64,000 nt of DNA from RYN-124 sp033851845 (GCA_033851845.1 JAWWOH010000058.1:27019-91018), one strand, 5' to 3'. Positions 6,676-15,405 are shown, numbered from the stretch's first letter. Numbers and translations: made by a program. The notes: generated from the sequence alone by a model not told the origin.

Positions 6676-6690
6676 CTATGTGCCGTTACG
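6676..6690 (+). repeat. Array repeat unit 15 (core, last copy seen)
   Basis: CTATGTGCCGTTACG, 7 bp after the stop of the lipoprotein gene. I find no later copy, so this marks the right end of the array. Confidence 0.55.
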
Positions 6691-6965
6691 CATCGGGCGC
6701 GGCGTGAGCTGAACCAGTAGACGACTACAGGCCGCAGCGGCCCCAAGCACAGATGCCGGGGTTGTCCCGCAACTCGCGAGCCTGCCGAGCGGACAGGAAT
6801 TCGCGTCGCGAACGCGGCGCGTTGTTGGACGGCGGTGCTTGGACGCCTGCTGCGCTTGACCAGGCGGCTCGGCCCGCCCGCACGTGAGCAGCGGCGCGTG
6901 GTGCGCGGGCGGCCGAGTCGAAGCGCATACTCCGGCGGTGGCGGCCGCCACGAGGGAGGTACGCC
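6691..6965 (+). other. Intergenic stretch without a supported gene
   Basis: About 275 bp after the last repeat. No convincing coding sequence; a short minus-strand frame ending in CAWGRCGL (stop near 6725) may be a gene remnant. A ribosome binding site (GAGGGAGG) for the next gene lies at the right end. Confidence 0.4.
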
Positions 6966-7775
6966 GTGCTGACAGACATCGCGCGAGAAATCGAGCAGCA
7001 CGAGGCAACCGCTTGGGCCGCGTGTGTAGCGGCGACCGGTGACCTGCCGGGCAACCCCCTGCACGCCGAGGTCGGGGAAGTGGCCGGGACTCCAGTGTCG
7101 TCTCTGATGGCAGTCGGGTACTGGTTGTTCAACCGCGTGATCGCGCTCGGGGTCGCTCAAGCCGCAACTGCCCAGGACGTTGAAGCGTTGACCGCCTGGT
7201 ACCGCGCCCGAGATCAGACTGACTTCGTCGTCGAGGCATCGCCCGCCGTTCCGCAGGCGGATCTCACCGACCTCCTCACGGCGGGTGGGCTCGCCCAGCG
7301 CGAGTACAAGCAGGCAAAGGTCTGGCGGACGGCGACGCCGGTCGAGACGGCGACGGACATCGACGTGCAGGAGCTGACCTCAAACGACCGCGACGCGTTC
7401 GCGAACGTCAACGCCGCGGCATGGCAGGCGCCCAGCTCGTTGGGCTCTTGGTTCGGGGCGACGATCGGCGTGGCCGGCTTCCGCCACTACGGCGTGTTCG
7501 ACGCGGGTGAGCTCGTGTCGACCGGTGCGTTGTTCATGTCCGGCACGCTGGGCTGGTGCGGCTTCGGCGCAACGCTGCCCTCACACCGTGGTCAGGGTCT
7601 TCAAGCAGCGACGTTCGCGCGACGCATCAACGACGCGGCGGAAGCAGGGTGTCAGATCGTGCACACAGAGACGGAGAACCGGCCGGACAACGCGTCCCTG
7701 CACAACATGCTCCGCATCGGATTCGAGCACATCTACGACAAGTCTCTCTACGGTCCGGCGGAACAGCCTGCCTAG
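6966..7775 (+). CDS. GNAT-family N-acetyltransferase
   Basis: 269 residues. The C-terminal half is a GNAT domain: beta strands around GVFDAGELVSTGALFMSG, acetyl-CoA-binding motif A GFGATLPSHRGQGLQAA (about 198-214), then TETENRPDNASLHNMLRIGF typical of motif B. The N-terminal half may be a diverged second GNAT-like domain. The acceptor substrate is unknown. GTG start with strong Shine-Dalgarno GAGGGAGGTACGCC. It follows the array but has no repeat core after its stop. Confidence 0.85.
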   Translation: MLTDIAREIEQHEATAWAACVAATGDLPGNPLHAEVGEVAGTPVSSLMAVGYWLFNRVIALGVAQAATAQDVEALTAWYRARDQTDFVVEASPAVPQADLTDLLTAGGLAQREYKQAKVWRTATPVETATDIDVQELTSNDRDAFANVNAAAWQAPSSLGSWFGATIGVAGFRHYGVFDAGELVSTGALFMSGTLGWCGFGATLPSHRGQGLQAATFARRINDAAEAGCQIVHTETENRPDNASLHNMLRIGFEHIYDKSLYGPAEQPA

Positions 7776-7943
7776 TCAGAAGGACGAAGTGGCAAGCGCA
7801 CAAGGACGGCTAGGAGCAGCTAGATCACGGCTGGCATCCCCGTGGCCGGCGGCCTGATCTCGGCGGCCGTCATCCCGTGTGGGGGCCCTAGTCTCACTCT
7901 CGCTGGTCGCGCTTGCGGCCAGACTGCGTGGGAGGTCGAGCTC

Positions 7944-8339
7944 ATGGTTCACGAAGACGCCGGGACTGTGCGCTCCTTGTACGACGCGTATGCCGCAATG
8001 GACATCGGTGGCATCGATGCTCTCTTGTCCGAGGACTACGTGATGCACGTCAGTGGCCGTCATCCGCTCTCGGGCGACTACACGAGCAAGGAGGCTGTGT
8101 GTGGCTATCTCGGCAAGGTCTCCGAGGTAGCCGGTGGCAAAGGCGGTTTTCAGGTGCACACCATTACGTCTGACGGGCAGGGACATGTCGTGGCGCTGGT
8201 GACGGGCACGATCCGCGACCACGTGCGGCCAGTCGTTCACGTGTTCCACATCGGCGACGGCAAGATCACCGAGTTCTGGGATGCCTACCCCGATGCCGCG
8301 ACAGAGGACCAGTTCTGGCAGAAGGCACTCGCAGGGTAG
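7944..8339 (+). CDS. SnoaL/NTF2-like protein
   Basis: A 131-residue protein with the NTF2-like fold pattern: helices VRSLYDAYAAMDIGGIDALL, strand DYVMHVSG, then FQVHTITSDGQGHVVALVTG and VVHVFHIGDGKITEFWDAY. The last motif is typical of the SnoaL polyketide-cyclase/ketosteroid-isomerase-like group. Catalytic activity cannot be assigned. The ATG at 7944 is chosen for its ribosome binding site GGGAGG; longer frames upstream have no such site. Confidence 0.75.
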   Translation: MVHEDAGTVRSLYDAYAAMDIGGIDALLSEDYVMHVSGRHPLSGDYTSKEAVCGYLGKVSEVAGGKGGFQVHTITSDGQGHVVALVTGTIRDHVRPVVHVFHIGDGKITEFWDAYPDAATEDQFWQKALAG

Positions 8340-8421
8340 GGAGGGAACTGACCATCGCGGACATGCTCCGAACGTACGACGAGGGTCCGACAAAACCGGT
8401 GACGAGTAGCTGAGCCGGTTC

Positions 8422-9189
8422 TCACACCTGGATGACGCGCCGGGCCTCGACCTCTCGGCGTACGACGAGCAGGCAGACATCGTCCTCGGCGGCCTCTGGC
8501 GACGGGATCAGGGTCTCGAGGATCCGGGCAGCGATGGCGGACACATCCGGGATCCGGGTCGGGTGGCAGGCGGCTGCCACGACCTCCTGGAGCATCGCGA
8601 GCTGCACCTCCCAGTCGCCGTCGTGCCGCTCGACGAGGCCGTCGCTGTAGGCCACGAGCACCGCCCCGACCGGCAGCACGTCGGCATGGACCACGACCTC
8701 CGCCGTCGGAATGCCGGCCCCGAGTGGCGGCGCGTCCGCCGCCTGAAGCACCCGCGTCGAACCATCCGCCAACGCCATGACCGGCGGCGGGTGACCGGCC
8801 CCGGCGTACGTCAGGATGCCCGTGCTCGGCTGGTACTCGCCGTACCAGAGCGTGGCGATCGACTCGGGATCGAGGCGGGAGCAGAACCGGTCGAGCCGCG
8901 CCACGACACCGGCCGGCCCGGGCATCTCGATCGCGTAGGCCCGCGCCGCGGCCCGCAGCTGCTGCATCCGGGCCAGGGCGTGCGGGCCGTGACCGGCGAC
9001 GTCCCCGACGACGATCGCGACGAGGTCCGGCCCCAGCGCAAGCAGGTCGTAGAAGTCGCCCGCGATCGGTTCGATGCCCTGACCGGCAGGCAGGTAGCGC
9101 CCCGCGAACCCCAGGTCGGCGATGCCGAGCGTGATGTGCTCAGGCACCACCCGCAAGGGCACCTGCTGCACCCACTCCGTTCCCCCCAC
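8422..9189 (-). CDS. PP2C-type serine phosphatase (SpoIIE/RsbU catalytic domain)
   Basis: 255 residues, a stand-alone SpoIIE-type catalytic domain. Visible are RYLPAGQGIEPIAGDFYDLL with the first metal-binding Asp, VVGDVAGHG with the second, TLWYGEY, LTYAGAGHPPP, LVAYSDGLVER with the metal-binding Asp of motif 8, and EDDVCLLVVRR near the end. Such enzymes dephosphorylate anti-anti-sigma factors in partner-switching control of sigma factors. No sensor domain or anti-sigma gene is adjacent, so its input and partner are unknown. GTG start with a GGAGGA ribosome binding site. Confidence 0.88.
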   Translation of the reverse strand: MGGTEWVQQVPLRVVPEHITLGIADLGFAGRYLPAGQGIEPIAGDFYDLLALGPDLVAIVVGDVAGHGPHALARMQQLRAAARAYAIEMPGPAGVVARLDRFCSRLDPESIATLWYGEYQPSTGILTYAGAGHPPPVMALADGSTRVLQAADAPPLGAGIPTAEVVVHADVLPVGAVLVAYSDGLVERHDGDWEVQLAMLQEVVAAACHPTRIPDVSAIAARILETLIPSPEAAEDDVCLLVVRREVEARRVIQV

Positions 9190-9363
9190 GACTCCTCCGT
9201 TCGGCCGACCGGCAGTGCGCTACCTAGGCGACATCGCACGAGACCGTCCGGGTGCTACATGGCAAACGGGTGAGGAATTTCGCAGTCACCAATCCGAAGC
9301 TTCGTCGTTGGCGCCGGAGGAATCCCCGCAAACCAGCCGAAGGCGGTGTGCAAAAGTTCTACC

Positions 9364-10650
9364 GTGAGGCGGACGGTGCGCTGGGCGATGCAGCACGGCG
9401 TCGTGCGCGTGGCGGCCGCCCGCGCGGCCGGGCAGGGCGACCTGCACGCGCTGTTCATGCGTGACGACCGCTACCGCACCGATCCGTTCGGCTTCTACGA
9501 GGCAGTACGCCGGCGCGGCCGCCTCGTGCGCGGCGGCCTCGTCAGCGTCACGACGTCGTACGACGTGGTGTCCGAAGTACTGCGCAGCGACGACTGGCGG
9601 GCCGGGCCGGACGAGGACGTCATGCCTGGACCGATCCGGCGCATCGCCCGCTGGTCCCGGGACCCGCGCACGCTCGGTCCGGTCGACCCGCCCTCCCTGC
9701 TGGTCGTCGAGCCGCCGGAGCACACGAGGTACCGGCGGCTGGTCAGCAAGGTCTTCACCGCCCGGGCCGTCGAGGCGCTGCGCCCGCAGGTGGAGGCCGT
9801 CGCGACCGGCTTGCTCGACGAGATGGCCGGCCAGGATCGCCTCGACCTGGTGGCGCAGTACGCCGAACGGCTGCCGGTCGCCGTCATCTCGCAGATCCTC
9901 GGCGTCCCGCCGGAGGACCACGCGCGCGTGCTCCGGCTCGGCCACCTGGCCGCACCCGCGCTGGATGTCGGGCTGAGCTACCGCGACTTCCGCGTCGTCG
10001 ACGGCGCCATCCGCGACTTCCAGGACTGGCTGACCGGTCACGTCGATCGGCTGCGCCGCGCTCCAGGCGACGACCTGCTCAGCCAGCTCGTGACGATCGA
10101 GGACGAGGGCGACCGCCTCGACGAGGTCGAGCTGAAAGCGACCGCGGGCCTGGTGCTCGCTGCCGGGTTCGAGACGACGGTCAACCTGCTCGGGAGTGCC
10201 GTCGGTCTGCTCACGGAGCACCGCGACCAGCTGGAGCTGGTGCAGAAGGACCCGACGCTGTGGGCCGGCGTGGTCGACGAGACGCTGCGGATGGAGGGCC
10301 CGGTGCAGATGACCGGCCGGTTCGCCGCGCGAGACACCGTGCTCGAGGGTGAGCGGTTCTCGACGGGCGCCGTGGTCGTCACCTACCTCGGTGGCGCGAA
10401 CCGCGACCCGGAGGTGTTCGAGCAGCCGCAGGTCTTCGATGTACGCCGGCCCAATGCCCGCGACCACCTGTCGTTCTCGGCGGGCCGGCACTTCTGCCTC
10501 GGTGCCGCTCTCGCCCGCCTCGAGGGGGAGGTCGGCCTCAAGGCGCTGTTTGACCGGTTCCCCGACCTGGACGTGCTCCCGGGGGCGCAGCGCCGGCCCA
10601 CGCGCGTGCTGCGCGGGTGGCAGAGCCTGCCAGTGGCGACTGTCGCGTAG
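9364..10650 (+). CDS. Cytochrome P450
   Basis: 428 residues, a soluble actinobacterial P450. The I-helix oxygen-binding motif is LVLAAGFETTVNLLGS, the K-helix ExxR is ETLR, and the haem loop is FSAGRHFCLGAALARLE with the cysteine ligand. It hydroxylates a substrate I cannot name, using ferredoxin partners not seen here. GTG 9364 is chosen because AAAAGT lies 6 nt upstream; GTG 9346 is also possible. The stop codon lies inside a perfect 9-bp stem-loop. No KstR box is seen upstream, so a steroid role is only suggested by location. Confidence 0.9.
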   Translation: MRRTVRWAMQHGVVRVAAARAAGQGDLHALFMRDDRYRTDPFGFYEAVRRRGRLVRGGLVSVTTSYDVVSEVLRSDDWRAGPDEDVMPGPIRRIARWSRDPRTLGPVDPPSLLVVEPPEHTRYRRLVSKVFTARAVEALRPQVEAVATGLLDEMAGQDRLDLVAQYAERLPVAVISQILGVPPEDHARVLRLGHLAAPALDVGLSYRDFRVVDGAIRDFQDWLTGHVDRLRRAPGDDLLSQLVTIEDEGDRLDEVELKATAGLVLAAGFETTVNLLGSAVGLLTEHRDQLELVQKDPTLWAGVVDETLRMEGPVQMTGRFAARDTVLEGERFSTGAVVVTYLGGANRDPEVFEQPQVFDVRRPNARDHLSFSAGRHFCLGAALARLEGEVGLKALFDRFPDLDVLPGAQRRPTRVLRGWQSLPVATVA

Positions 10651-10659
10651 GCGACAGTC
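10638..10659 (+). terminator. Stem-loop at the end of the P450 gene
   Basis: GACTGTCGC and GCGACAGTC form a perfect 9-bp inverted repeat around GTAG, the loop holding the P450 stop codon. There is no T-run, so it may be a U-less terminator or an mRNA end-stabilising hairpin. Confidence 0.45.
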
Positions 10660-10677
10660 AACCCGGCGGGTCGCCCC

Positions 10678-10683
10678 TACCGT
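10678..10683 (+). promoter_or_regulatory. -10 box TACCGT
   Basis: TACCGT, then 7 nt, then ATG 10691. Leaderless promoter of the GrpB-family gene. Confidence 0.5.
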
Positions 10684-10690
10684 TTCGGCC

Positions 10691-11281
10691 ATGCCGATCG
10701 GTCGCTCAGGGACGGGACAGCACTGCGTGGTTCCGTACGACGGGGCGTGGCGGTCGCGCGCGCGCCGGCTCGAGGAGCGCCTGCGCGACCTCCTCGGTGA
10801 CCAGGCCCTGGCGATCGACCACATCGGATCGACGTCCGTTGCCGGCCTGGCCGCCCGCCCGATCACCGACATCCAGGTGTCCGTCGCGGACATCTGCGAT
10901 CAGGCCTCGTTCCGGCCCGCCCTCGAAGCCGGGGGCTACCGCCGGCTGCGCGTCCCCGAGCTCGACGTCGACGACTACCTGGTGTTCGTGCCGGTGGACG
11001 GCTCGAACACCGAGCACGTCGAGGTCTGCGAGCGGGGCAGCTTCCAGGAGCTGCGGCATCTCGCCGTACGCGACTACCTGCGGGCACACCCGGGTGAGCG
11101 GTCGGCGTACGAGCAGGCCAAGCGGAGTGCGGCCACGAAGGCGCGTGGTGACCGGGCCCGCTACTCGGCCGGCAAGGACGCCTTCGTGACAGCGCTCGAG
11201 CGGCGAGCGCTCGCCTGGGCAGCCGGTTCCGCGCGCCCTGAGGCTGTGTGCGAACGTGCCCCTGCAACGCAACCCCGCTGA
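10691..11281 (+). CDS. GrpB/UPF0157 nucleotidyltransferase-like protein
   Basis: 196 residues of the GrpB (UPF0157) family, which shares the nucleotidyltransferase fold. The signature IDHIGSTSVAGLAARPITDI (near residue 43) contains the usual HIGST and D-I motifs, and YSAGKDAFV near the end is also typical. The biochemical role of the family is poorly defined. Apparently leaderless. It is not part of the steroid operon; the next gene has its own start region. Confidence 0.8.
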   Translation: MPIGRSGTGQHCVVPYDGAWRSRARRLEERLRDLLGDQALAIDHIGSTSVAGLAARPITDIQVSVADICDQASFRPALEAGGYRRLRVPELDVDDYLVFVPVDGSNTEHVEVCERGSFQELRHLAVRDYLRAHPGERSAYEQAKRSAATKARGDRARYSAGKDAFVTALERRALAWAAGSARPEAVCERAPATQPR

Positions 11282-11296
11282 CCGACTGGAGATCAC

Positions 11297-12079
11297 GTGC
11301 TCGACCTCACAGGGACCTCGTCCGTCGTCACCGGCGGGGCCTCCGGCCTCGGTGAGGCCACTGCCCGGCTGCTCGCGGAGCGCGGCGCCATCGTCGTCGT
11401 CGCCGACGTGCAGGAGGACAAGGGGAAGGCCGTCGCCGGGTCGATCGGCGGCACCTACGTGCACACCGACGTCACGAACGAAGAGCAGGTCATCGAGGCC
11501 GTGACGGCGGCCGCCGAGCTCGGCCCGCTGCGCACGCTCGTCTGCGCCGCCGGGATCGGCTGGGCCAGCCGGACGGTCGGCCGGGACGGCGAGTTCGCCA
11601 GCGCGCACGACCTCGGCGCCTTCAGCCAGGTGATCGGCATCAACCTGATCGGCACCTTCAACTGCATCCGGCTCGCGGCGACCGCCATGGGCAAGACCCA
11701 GCCCGTCGACGCCGACGGCAGCCGCGGCGCCATCGTCACGCTCGCGTCGATCGCGGCGTACGACGGGCAGATCGGCCAAGCCGCCTACTCCGCGAGCAAG
11801 GGCGGCATCGTCGGGATGACCGTCCCGGTGGCGCGCGACCTGGCCGCGATCGGCGTACGGATCAACTGCGTGGCCCCCGGCCTGTTCGACACGCCCATCT
11901 ACGGCGAGGGCGCCGCGGCCGAGGAGTTCAAGGACAAGCTCAAGCGCGACGTGGTGTTTCCCAAGCGGCTGGGGCGGTCCGAGGAGCTGGCCAGCATGGT
12001 GGTGGAGCTCTTGACCAACTCCTACGCCAACGCCGAGGTCGTGCGCGTCGACGGGGCGGCTCGGCTCCAGCCCAAGTGA
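11297..12079 (+). CDS. SDR dehydrogenase, 3-hydroxyacyl-CoA dehydrogenase type II (HSD10-like)
   Basis: 260 residues. NAD-binding TGGASGLG (about 13-20), catalytic Ser in TLASIAAYDGQ and the YxxxK motif AYSASKGG identify a classical short-chain dehydrogenase. The overall pattern (ADVQEDKGK, GTFNCIRLA, CVAPGLFDTP) is close to the HSD10/3-hydroxyacyl-CoA dehydrogenase type II group, which oxidises 3-hydroxyacyl-CoA and also some hydroxysteroids. A role in side-chain beta-oxidation is inferred from the fadE26-fadE27-hsd4A genes that follow; two KstR boxes lie between, so it is probably transcribed separately. Confidence 0.8.
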   Translation: MLDLTGTSSVVTGGASGLGEATARLLAERGAIVVVADVQEDKGKAVAGSIGGTYVHTDVTNEEQVIEAVTAAAELGPLRTLVCAAGIGWASRTVGRDGEFASAHDLGAFSQVIGINLIGTFNCIRLAATAMGKTQPVDADGSRGAIVTLASIAAYDGQIGQAAYSASKGGIVGMTVPVARDLAAIGVRINCVAPGLFDTPIYGEGAAAEEFKDKLKRDVVFPKRLGRSEELASMVVELLTNSYANAEVVRVDGAARLQPK

Positions 12080-12089
12080 ACAGCCGAAA

Positions 12090-12103
12090 TAGAACGCGTT
12101 CCA
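12090..12103 (+). promoter_or_regulatory. KstR-type operator
   Basis: TAGAACGCGTTCCA, a near-palindrome that fits the mycobacterial KstR box TAGAACNNGTTCTA with one mismatch. First of two boxes before fadE26. Confidence 0.75.
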
Positions 12104-12148
12104 GCTGCTGGGACGCTCACCTGCCTTGACCCGCCCTGCGTGGGACAC

Positions 12149-12162
12149 TAGAACGTGTTCCA
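12149..12162 (+). promoter_or_regulatory. KstR-type operator
   Basis: TAGAACGTGTTCCA, 21 bp before the ATG of the fadE26 homologue; one mismatch to the palindromic consensus. Confidence 0.8.
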
Positions 12163-12183
12163 CATGGAGACGACGGGACAGGC

Positions 12184-13359
12184 ATGTACCTGACGTACAC
12201 GGCGGAGCAGCAAGCCCTCCGGGACGAGCTGCGCGCCTACTTCGCCCAGCTGATGACCCCGGAGCGGGTCGCGTCCCTCTCCAGAGGCGAGCTGGACGGT
12301 CCGGCGTACAAGGAGATCGTCCGCCAGCTCGGCCAGGACGGCTGGCTCGGGCTGGCCTGGCCGAAGGAGTACGGCGGGCAGGGTCGCGACCTGCTCGACC
12401 AGTACATCTTCTTCGACGAGTCGCAGCGCGCCCACGTGCCGGTGCCGTTCCTCACGACCAACACGGTCGGGCCGACCATCATGGCGTTCGGGTCCGACGA
12501 GCAGAAGGCGTTCTTCCTGCCCAAGATCCTGTCCGGCGAGCTGCACTTCTCAATCGGCTACAGCGAGCCGGGTGCGGGCACCGACCTGGCCAGCCTGACG
12601 ACGACCGCCGTACGCGACGGCGACCACTACGTCATCAACGGCCAGAAGATGTGGACCAGCCTGATCCAGCACGCCGACTACATCTGGCTGGCCTGCCGCA
12701 CCGATCCCGACGCCAAGCGCCACAAGGGCCTGTCGATGATCATCGTGCCCACGAACAGCGAGGGCTTCAGCTACACACCGGTGCACACGATCGGCGGCGG
12801 CTACACGAGCGCGACCTACTACGACGACGTGCGGGTGCCGGTCGACAACGTCGTGCTCGGTGAGAACCGCGGCTGGGAGCTGATCACCAGCCAGCTCAAC
12901 CACGAGCGGGTTGCGCTGTCGTCGGCCGGGATGGTCGAGCGCAAGATCCTGGACGTACGCCGATGGGCGCAGGAGAGCAAGCTCGCGGACGGGCGCCGGG
13001 TCATCGATCAGGAGTGGGTGCAGATCAGCCTGGGCCGGCTGCACGCGAAGGTGGAGTTCCTCAAGCTGCTCAACTGGAAGGTCGCCTGGAGCGTCACGCA
13101 GGGCAGCCTCAACCCCGCCGACGCGAGCGCCGTGAAGATCTTCGGCAGTGAGTTCTACCTCGAGGCCTACCGGGCGCTGATGGAGATCATCGGCCAGGCC
13201 TCGACCCTCACCAAGGAATCCGCCGGGGCCGTCCTCGGTGCCGACCTCGAGCGCGCGATGCGCAACACCCTTGTCCTCACCTTCGGCGGGGGCACCAACG
13301 AGATCCAGCGCGACATCATCGCGATGGTCGGGCTCGCCATGCCGAGAGCGCCGAGGTAG
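12184..13359 (+). CDS. fadE26: Acyl-CoA dehydrogenase FadE26 (ChsE4)
   Basis: 391 residues, close to M. tuberculosis FadE26 along its length: FAQLMTPERV at the start, GLAWPKEYGGQGRD, HFSIGYSEPGAGTDL (FAD/substrate loop), INGQKMWTSLIQ and FGGGTNEIQRDIIAMVGL at the end. In M. tuberculosis ChsE4 pairs with ChsE5 as an alpha2beta2 enzyme that introduces the double bond in cholesterol side-chain beta-oxidation; ChsE4 carries the catalytic glutamate. Its partner gene starts 3 bp after the stop. Two KstR boxes upstream indicate repression by KstR, relieved by steroid CoA esters. Confidence 0.92.
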   Translation: MYLTYTAEQQALRDELRAYFAQLMTPERVASLSRGELDGPAYKEIVRQLGQDGWLGLAWPKEYGGQGRDLLDQYIFFDESQRAHVPVPFLTTNTVGPTIMAFGSDEQKAFFLPKILSGELHFSIGYSEPGAGTDLASLTTTAVRDGDHYVINGQKMWTSLIQHADYIWLACRTDPDAKRHKGLSMIIVPTNSEGFSYTPVHTIGGGYTSATYYDDVRVPVDNVVLGENRGWELITSQLNHERVALSSAGMVERKILDVRRWAQESKLADGRRVIDQEWVQISLGRLHAKVEFLKLLNWKVAWSVTQGSLNPADASAVKIFGSEFYLEAYRALMEIIGQASTLTKESAGAVLGADLERAMRNTLVLTFGGGTNEIQRDIIAMVGLAMPRAPR

Positions 13360-13362
13360 GCC

Positions 13363-14487
13363 GTGGACTTCACGACGACAGAGGATCAGCAGGCGCTGGT
13401 CGGCCTGGCCACGCAGATCCTCACCGACCGCGCGACCCCGAAGCGCCTGACGGAGCTCGAGAAGGAAGGCGTCTGGCTCGACGCCGACCTCTGGTCGCGA
13501 CTGGCCGAGGCGGGCGTTGTCGGCGCGGCGCTGCGCGAGGACGTCGGTGGCGGCGGGCTCGGCTTCACCGAGCTGGCGCTGCTGCTCGAGCAGGTGGGCG
13601 CGCACGTCGCACCGGTGCCGCTGCTCGAGACGGTGCTGTGCGCGGCGCTCCCGATCGACGTGTTCGGCACCGACGAGCAGCGGCAGCGCGACCTGCCCGA
13701 TGTCGTCGCCGGGCGCGCGCTGCTCACTGCCGCGCTTGTCGAGACCGGCCGCGACGACCTGCGTCGCCCGCTGACGGCTGCGACGCCCGACGGTGAGGGC
13801 TTCCGGCTCTCGGGCACGAAGACGGCCGTCCCGCTCGCGTCGGTCGCCCGGCGGATCCTCGTGCCGGCGTCGCTCGCCGACGGCCGGGTAGTCATCGCGC
13901 TCGTCGAGCCCGGAGCTGCCGGGGTCGTGGTCCGCTCGCAGACCGCGACCAACGGGCAGCCGCAGGGAGAGGTCGAGCTGACCGACGTCCGCATCGCTGC
14001 CGCTGATGTGCTCGCGGGGCCGGACCGCGGCGCCGAGGTGCTCGACTGGCTGCTCGACCGGGCGGTGACCGGTGTTGCCGCGACCGCGCTCGGGGTGAGC
14101 GGACGCGCGCTGTCGATGTCGGCGCAGTACACGACGGGCCGCGTGCAGTTCGGCCGGCCGATCGCGACCTTCCAGGCCGTCGGTCACCGGCTGGCCGATG
14201 CCTACGTCGACGTCGAGGCGATGCGGCTCACGACGCTGCAGGCCGTCTGGCTGCTCGACAGCGGCCTGGACGCACGGACCGAGGTGGCCGTCGCGAAGTG
14301 GTGGGCCGCCGAGGGCGGTCACCGCGTCGCGCACGCCGCGCAGCACGTGCACGGCGGCGTCGGAGTCGACGTCGAGTACCCGCTGTCGCGCTACTTCCGC
14401 TGGTCCAAGCAGCTCGAGTTCACTCTCGGCGCCGCGCCAGCGCAGCTGCTCCGACTCGGTGCGCACCTCGCCGCCGAACCCGCCTAG
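13363..14487 (+). CDS. fadE27: Acyl-CoA dehydrogenase FadE27 (ChsE5)
   Basis: 374 residues. The sequence begins MDFTTTEDQQ as in M. tuberculosis FadE27 and ends with HAAQHVHGGVGVDVEYPLSR followed by YFRWSKQLEF. This is the non-catalytic partner subunit of the ChsE4-ChsE5 heterotetramer that helps bind FAD. Consistent with that, the middle domain is diverged and lacks the strong GEPGAGSD-like loop seen in FadE26. GTG start directly after the fadE26 stop; a ribosome binding site for the next gene (AGGAGGT) overlaps its end. Confidence 0.9.
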   Translation: MDFTTTEDQQALVGLATQILTDRATPKRLTELEKEGVWLDADLWSRLAEAGVVGAALREDVGGGGLGFTELALLLEQVGAHVAPVPLLETVLCAALPIDVFGTDEQRQRDLPDVVAGRALLTAALVETGRDDLRRPLTAATPDGEGFRLSGTKTAVPLASVARRILVPASLADGRVVIALVEPGAAGVVVRSQTATNGQPQGEVELTDVRIAAADVLAGPDRGAEVLDWLLDRAVTGVAATALGVSGRALSMSAQYTTGRVQFGRPIATFQAVGHRLADAYVDVEAMRLTTLQAVWLLDSGLDARTEVAVAKWWAAEGGHRVAHAAQHVHGGVGVDVEYPLSRYFRWSKQLEFTLGAAPAQLLRLGAHLAAEPA

Positions 14488-14499
14488 GAGGTCCGCACC

Positions 14500-15405
14500 G
14501 TGAGCGCCCCATCCCAAGACCGGCTCCGGCTCGACGGTCGAAGCGCCCTCGTCACGGGCGCCGGTCAGGGCCTCGGGCGGGCCGAGGCACTCGCGCTGGC
14601 GGCCGCGGGCGCCTGCGTCGTCGTCAACGACTACGACGCGGACGCAGCGGAGGCCGTCGTCGCCGAGATCGGTCGAACCGGCGGCGAGGCGGTGGCCGCC
14701 CCGGGCGACGTGTCGAAGTGGGCGACCGCGGAGCAGCTGGTGGGGGCGGCGATCGACGCCTTCGGGCAGCTCGATGTGCTGGTCAACAACGCCGGCCTAC
14801 TGCGCGACCGCACGATCTTCAACATCACCGAGGACGAGTGGGACACGGTCATCGGCGTGCACCTCAAGGGCCACGCCGGCACCACCCGGTTCGCCACCGC
14901 GCACTGGCGCGACCGCTCGAAGGCGGCGGGGGAGCCGGTCTACGGCCGCGTCGTCAACACGTCCAGCGAGGCATTCCTGTTCGGCTCCGGGGGACAGCCC
15001 AACTACGCGGCAGCCAAGGCGGGCATCGTCGCGCTCACGACCGCGACCGCGAAGAGCTGCGCGCGCTACGGCGTACGCGCCAACGCGATCTGCCCGCGGG
15101 CGCGGACCGCGATGACGGCGGCGGTCTTCGGCGCGGCACCGGAGGGGATCGACCCGCTCTCCGTCGACCACGTGGCGCCGCTGGTCGCCTACCTCGCCAG
15201 CCCCGCTGCCGAGGCGATCAACGGCCAGGTCTTCGTCGCCTACGGCCCGATGGTCGCCCTCGCCACGGCCCCCGACGTGGAGAAGAGGTTCGACGCCGAC
15301 GCGGCCACCTGGACCACCGACGCCCTCCACGAGGCGCTCGGCGGCTACTTCGCCGAGCGCGACCCCGACCTGTCGTTCAGCGCGGACGCCTTCCTCAAGC
15401 TGTGA
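14500..15405 (+). CDS. hsd4A: Hsd4A-like 3-hydroxyacyl-CoA/17-beta-hydroxysteroid dehydrogenase
   Basis: 301 residues, larger than most SDRs and similar in length and C-terminal region to M. tuberculosis Hsd4A (Rv3502c). NAD motif TGAGQGLGRAEA, catalytic YxxxK NYAAAKAG, NAICPRARTAMTA, and the tail YFAERDPDLSFSAD. Hsd4A oxidises the 22-hydroxyacyl-CoA steroid intermediate in side-chain degradation. Strong ribosome binding site AGGAGG before the GTG. In M. tuberculosis the gene after hsd4A begins the mce4 importer operon; here an ABC transporter follows after 155 bp. Confidence 0.88.
   Translation: MSAPSQDRLRLDGRSALVTGAGQGLGRAEALALAAAGACVVVNDYDADAAEAVVAEIGRTGGEAVAAPGDVSKWATAEQLVGAAIDAFGQLDVLVNNAGLLRDRTIFNITEDEWDTVIGVHLKGHAGTTRFATAHWRDRSKAAGEPVYGRVVNTSSEAFLFGSGGQPNYAAAKAGIVALTTATAKSCARYGVRANAICPRARTAMTAAVFGAAPEGIDPLSVDHVAPLVAYLASPAAEAINGQVFVAYGPMVALATAPDVEKRFDADAATWTTDALHEALGGYFAERDPDLSFSADAFLKL

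Noticed and set aside
762..6690. Calling the array a proven integron with attC sites
   Set aside because: No integrase gene is visible, the GTT of the core is GCT or GGT in several copies, and only two copies fold well. It is reported as cassette-like only.
12550..14517. A 655-residue minus-strand frame opposite fadE26/fadE27
   Set aside because: Antisense shadow; both plus-strand genes match known FadE proteins over their full length.
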